Positions 59,892-64,000 of a stretch of DNA of 64,000 bases are shown here, piece after piece. A model generated the notes under the pieces. The model ran no database searches and had not been told where the DNA came from. It was given only the letters and a program-made list of their open reading frames with translations. The stretch lies in the NCBI GenBank assembly GCA_026686845.1, contig JAIVEN010000014.1:12262001-12326000 (forward strand). Reading direction: 5' to 3'. The DNA is from Adenanthera pavonina (taxonomy: Eukaryota > Streptophyta > Magnoliopsida > Fabales > Fabaceae). How positions within the stretch are numbered: position 1 is the first letter of the stretch; each line of letters begins with the position of its first letter. The position numbers and the translations under genes were made by a program.

Positions 59892-60994
59892 TCCCTGGCA
59901 TTGAAGAATGCAATGAAAGAGGGCTTTAGAATGACCGGGGATGACTTAGACAAATTTATAGTCTTTTTTATTACCCAATTTATAAATAAATATGTCATGG
60001 GTTAAAGATTTTATTAGTGTGTTGACATGTTTATAAGGGTTTAGATGTTATTTTTATTATTTTTTTAAATTTTTATTATTTTATTTTAAGATTTTATTTT
60101 ACTAATTTTCTAGATCCAATAGGAGTGTTATTTGGACCCAAAGTCTCCTAATCTTATTAGGATTACTTGAACCTAAATTAATTAGGGTTTCTAAGTTTAT
60201 TATGTGTGTGTTTGGATTAAATTATATATAAGTGATTATGAGGATAAATGACTATTTATAATAGATTATGTAAATAAGTGATTATGTCAAAAGTGAATTG
60301 TGTTAGGATATTTTTAACCCATAAGTGATTTTGAGAAAAGGAATGTGTTTGAATATTGGGGTTTAAGTGATTATTGTGTGGATAATGAGAAGAAAAAGTG
60401 AAATAAGTAATTATGAGAGAAAAGTGATTATCATAAGCTGGAAAAAGTAGCTTATGGAAATAATCACTTAAATGGCCATAAGTGATTATTTTGATCTGGA
60501 TTGTGTTTATTTACTGACTGCATAATCACTTTTCTTTACTCCATAATTACTTATAATCTAAACCAAACATGCTCTATGTTAGATTTTACCTTACCTATTT
60601 AAGGCTAACTTTCATGTATATTTTTTGGAAGATTTTGAATGATTAAAGTTTTAGACTTTTGTGAGTTTCTCTTGCATTCTTTGAGTGTTAGAGCGAACTG
60701 TGACTTATCAAGGAACTGGTCCTTCCTTGTATTACCGGAACTAGGGTTCAAGAGATCGGTTCTCTTGGATTCTATTTTTTAAAACTAACATCTATCTTTC
60801 TTATTTTCTCTATTATTATTTTCTTTTGCTACTGTTTTTATCCATTTTATTCATTTTCTCTACGTCTAATCTTTGTGTTTCTTATTTTACAAAAATCTGA
60901 ATGTTATACGTATCAAAGTGAATTCTTTAAACAGATTCCATAAGATTTCACTCATGAGCTTTAGTTCAGTGCACAAAGGAGATTCACATAATCT
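59892..60994. other. Non-coding region with MITE and LTR-like leader
   Basis: Apart from the MITE at 60,203-60,578, the flanking text (ttattaggattacttgaacc, then cctatttaaggctaac, then cgaactgtgacttatc, then gggttcaagagatcggttct) resembles the transcribed end of plant Copia-type LTRs. I cannot find its partner LTR or a primer site, so this is only a suggestion. Confidence 0.35.
60203..60578. mobile_element. PIF/Harbinger-like (Tourist-type) MITE, copy 2
   Basis: A 376-bp copy of the family at 12,459-12,831, similar along its whole length and bounded by TTA (60,200-60,202 and 60,579-60,581). Ends: tgtgtgtgtttggatt and, inverted, catagagcatgtttgg. Shared interior words include gtcaaaagtgaattgtgtt and agcttatggaaataatcac. 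It lies just beyond the 3' end of the subtilase pseudogene. Confidence 0.75.
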
Positions 60995-62786
60995 TCAATT
61001 CCTGCGTACGAGACCAGGCCCAAGTGCTTTATTGGGGTTGATATGACCGGCTTCTAAGGCTAAAGGAGAGGCTGCTTTGTATTTATCCCCATTGTCTCTG
61101 ATTCTTCCCATGTTGTTGTCCACCAAGTCCGATGATGTCATGATGGTAGATCGAATGGCTGCGGGGCTCCAATCAGGGTGTGCTCCCTTCAGAAGAGTTG
61201 ATATTCCCGCCACATGTGGGCACGACATGGATGTTCCCGTCGCCAAATTGAAGTTGCTGAACAATCTATGGGAGTTCACCATTGCTACTGGAACATTTGG
61301 AGGCCATGCAGCTAGGATGAAGGTACCAGGAGCTATGGCATCAGGCTTTAACACGAATGGGCAGCTCTGAGATGGCCCTCTTGAGCTATAACAATCCAAA
61401 CTGGGTGCTCTTGTCGTACCCAAAGATGTGATTTTGAAAGCCAAGCTTGCTTTTGGCGTCTTACTCTTCTTGATGTGGTCCTTCAATATTTCTCCATCCG
61501 CTGGACTAATAAAGATGGTCGGTAAATCTATAAGCTGGAGGATGTCTGCTACGTCTGAGCTATTGGATATGAAGACGCCCCCCAAAACTTTAGCCATGTC
61601 TAGATATAAGACTTGATCCCCCAGGGTAGTATTCTTATTCCTGTCTTCACAAACCACTATCTTACTCCTCACTTCGATCAATTTCTTTAAATTATCGCAG
61701 GATCCCATAAAAATCAGTGGGAGCGGGGCTGCAGAGAAGTTCCCAATGTAGAGGGATAAGCCAGTGAGCGAAACTCGATTGGCAGGGTTTAGAATGGCGT
61801 GAAATTCACGGTCCAAAGTAGAAGCAGCCACAGTTATGACCCATGGCGTTCCATTGTGCAACGTTCAAAGATCTGGTCCCTCGTTCCCGGCTGCAGTAGA
61901 CACAAAAACGCCATTCTCCATAGCCGCAAATGTCGCTGTAGCAGCAGGGTCTTCGTAAAAAGGTTTGCCATCGAGGCCAATCGATAAGGAAAAAACATCT
62001 ACCCCATCTGCTATTGCGCCATCAATAGCAGCTATTACATCAGATGCGAGTGCGGAGATTCCTTCTTCCCAAAAGATAGCTATTCGAGCACGTGGAGCCA
62101 TGCCTGTGGCCGAACCAGAGGCATCGCAAAAGTAAAATGCACCCTCAACTCTACTGTCAGCTGCGGTGGAGGAGGTGAGTTCAGTGACCATCCGTATCAC
62201 GCGCGGAATTCATGCGTATGGTTACGTTGCGATGGTTGGCTGTCAGGCATTTGTTGAAGAAACGAGCTCCGATGAGTTTTTTGTTGCACATGGACGAGTT
62301 GAACTGGGTGCCGCTTTCACATTGGCCTTTCCATCGTGAAGGGATTTCAGACATCCCATCGTCGTTATAGCTTTGAGATTCTGGCCAAACCCCAGTGTCC
62401 ACCAAACCAATGATGACATCGAAGGCAGGCCAGGCGCCAGCAAGTGGGTTGAGATGAAGGAACTGGGGCGAGTGAGTGGTGTCAAGTTTGAGAGGAAAAT
62501 CAGGGAAGGAAGAATTATAGCTGGGAGAGCATTTGAGGGCATTTAGCTCAGAAGGGGATAACCTGGCACTGAAACCATTCATGAAGTTGGAAAAGCTATA
62601 AATAAGCTTTGAAGAAACAGGAGTTGGGTCAGAAGCAGCAGAGGTAAGAATGCCCAAGTACCAGTTGTGCCGGGTGGAAAAGGCTCTGGGCATGGCTGAT
62701 AAGTCCATATGGACGATGTAATTGTCTGACTGATCAGCCAGCGGGGATACGTGGTACGACAACATAATAATATAAAACGCCCACAA
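60940..62786 (-). pseudogene. Subtilase (SBT1-type serine protease) pseudogene
   Basis: Subtilases are secreted serine proteases of the plant apoplast. This copy keeps a signal-like start, an I9 prodomain (SDNYIVHMDLS to KLDTTHSPQFL), the catalytic Asp (LVDTGVWPES, residue 130) and His (RDTDGH), an oxyanion AGNEGP, SSRGPS, and the catalytic Ser (GTSMSCPHVAG). It is broken by: TGA replacing the Gly of HGTH at 62,181-62,183 with a nearby 2-base loss that changes frame; a ~4-codon deletion at AIFWEEG; TGA for Gly at 61,865-61,867; and another frameshift near 61,005, after which GIEDYVNLLCALN continues in a second frame to TAA. The C-terminal fibronectin-like domain is absent. The three main open segments are 62,181-62,786, 61,865-62,200 and 60,995-61,861. 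It is not expected to make protease. Confidence 0.9.
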
Positions 62787-63219
62787 ACACAGACCTCGGT
62801 GTGTAGCTATGCCCGTGTGGTTTTCATGTTTGTCAAAAATGAAATTTTGATAGAATTAATTTTTCATATTAATTATGATAAAAATTAATTTTTGATTAAT
62901 GTGCTTTTATGTTGGAATTATTTACTTGAAAATTAATTGTAGAAAAATATTATATTTAGATGATTTTAATAAAAAACAGTTATATAGATGTGTATTTAAA
63001 TTGAAATAAAACATATTTAAATTAAATTAAACATGTTTTTTATTATATATATATTTAAATTAAACATATTTAAATTAAATATATTTTTTTATTTTATATA
63101 GATATATGTTTAAATAAAAAAGTTTGGTTACATCTATATATTCTTTATTTAGATATGTTTTAAATAAAACATATATTTAAATCAAAATAAAAAATATATA
63201 AATTAAAAAAAATTAAATT
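62787..63219. other. AT-rich region upstream of the subtilase pseudogene
   Basis: Repeats aaattaaacatatttaaatt-type words between about 62,990 and 63,180. Nothing coding. Confidence 0.5.
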
Positions 63220-63669
63220 ATGCTTCCCCAACTTCTCCGCCTCGTCCTTCTTCTTCCATTTCTTTTCTTCATTCTCTCTCCACTCTTAATTCCTATATGT
63301 TCCTTCCTTCTTTCCCTTTTACATTCCTTCTTTGTCATTTCCCTCATCACTTCTCCCTTTCTTTTTACCACCATCGCCACTATTGCCTCCATTTCTTTCT
63401 CCTCTTCTCTCTCCGCCACCCTCCCGTGGCGCAAATTCACTGCATTCCCTTGCAAGCCTCGCCAAAGAGCCCTGTCTATTCAATCCAAGATCTACGAAAT
63501 CTTCATTTCCACTATTAGCTCCACCATGACCGAGGGCAAGATTGTCACCGGGGTCAAATTTGAGGGAGATGTTCTCTTCAAGGGGCGAGAGTCTTGTGCA
63601 ATTTCAAGTTTGGCTTGCAAATTTGAAAGCGTTGTTACGCAATATAACTCCTCCAATGGTAAGCAATAA
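63220..63669 (+). CDS. Hypothetical protein, hydrophobic N-terminus
   Basis: An open frame of 149 codons from ATG to TAA. The first ~70 residues are Leu/Phe/Ser-rich and very hydrophobic (MLPQLLRLVLLLPFLFFIL), enough for two membrane segments. The C-terminal half is polar (ALSIQSKIYEIFISTISSTM; TGVKFEGDVLFKGRESCAIS). I do not recognise it. The 5' half lies in a pyrimidine-rich tract, which by itself yields such hydrophobic frames, so this may be an accident or an old gene fragment. No neighbouring exon is evident. Confidence 0.25.
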   Translation: MLPQLLRLVLLLPFLFFILSPLLIPICSFLLSLLHSFFVISLITSPFLFTTIATIASISFSSSLSATLPWRKFTAFPCKPRQRALSIQSKIYEIFISTISSTMTEGKIVTGVKFEGDVLFKGRESCAISSLACKFESVVTQYNSSNGKQ

Positions 63670-64000
63670 ATGTAGCAATGAAGAAGTAGGGTCCTAGCTG
63701 CTTGAGCAAGAATAAGGTTTTGTTCCCAAAATCAGTTTCCACTACAACACAAAAGACCTAGCCAAGCACACGAGAAAATGCACTAAACTAATTTTTGGCC
63801 TCAAACATGGTTCTAGATAGGTTACCAAACAGGCCCTGAGCAATTAGCCACCTTGTTTGACAGTTCTAGTATTTGTAGTGTGCAATGTTGTAGAGGTAAT
63901 GATCTTGGGTGTTTCGCAGAAGTAGCGTTTTGATTTGCAGTGGTGCACTTGACATTCCAACGTATAATTTAGGAAAAATATTTCTTTTTTGACCTAAAAT
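63670..64000. other. Non-coding window end
   Basis: Nothing recognisable. If the frame at 63,220-63,669 is a first exon, its continuation would lie here or beyond the window. Confidence 0.4.

Noticed and set aside
63213..63455. Arg/Lys/Glu-rich 80-codon minus-strand frame
   Set aside because: Antisense of the pyrimidine-rich tract; low-complexity composition.

Overview
The window is nuclear DNA from a flowering plant, most likely a eudicot (inference). It is AT-rich, has spliced genes with GT..AG introns and plant-specific families (remorin, HECATE bHLH, class B heat-shock factor, BOI-type RING ligase, LEA2 membrane protein, SBT1-type subtilase), and carries plant transposon families. The species cannot be named from the sequence. 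I see no tRNA, rRNA, CRISPR or conserved microRNA genes.

Layout. Genic part, 1-41.2 kb: a THO complex subunit 5 homolog that lacks its C-terminal half (minus, 1.8-4.4 kb); a seven-exon remorin (plus, 6.1-9.75 kb); a single-exon HECATE-type bHLH (minus, 13.1-13.8 kb); HSFB4 (minus, 21.55-22.73 kb); a four-exon BOI-related RING E3 ligase (minus, 34.5-36.9 kb); and a three-exon LEA2-domain membrane protein (minus, 40.1-41.2 kb). The two developmental transcription-factor genes sit in long non-coding stretches (7.8 and 11.8 kb) that hold MITEs and microsatellites. Between the genes are paired MITE copies: two GC-ended hAT elements with perfect 8-bp target duplications, two PIF/Harbinger-like elements with TTA duplications, two Stowaway-like elements, and an AT-rich family with three copies.

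Accessory part, 41.2-64 kb: a miniature LTR retrotransposon (TRIM) with 5-bp target duplications and a tRNA-Met primer site, itself split by a nested solo LTR with its own 5-bp duplication; a four-copy degenerate tandem repeat inside what may be a decayed Tat/Ogre-type LTR; and a complete 6.9-kb Mutator-like element (52,945-59,882) with ~1.19-kb terminal inverted repeats and a perfect 9-bp target duplication. The Mutator element is the most interesting object. It carries a captured host glycosyltransferase (GT32/alpha-1,4-GalT type) segment fused, in one frame without frameshifts, to the N-terminal part of its transposase. It also carries a displaced SWIM-domain remnant and a ~1.4-kb palindromic 22-bp minisatellite. 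After it come a PIF-like MITE and a decayed subtilase pseudogene with frameshifts and nonsense codons.

The host genes do not form a pathway; each is an independent transcription unit, as is usual in plants. The functional theme of the right third is transposon activity: insertion, nesting, gene capture and decay.
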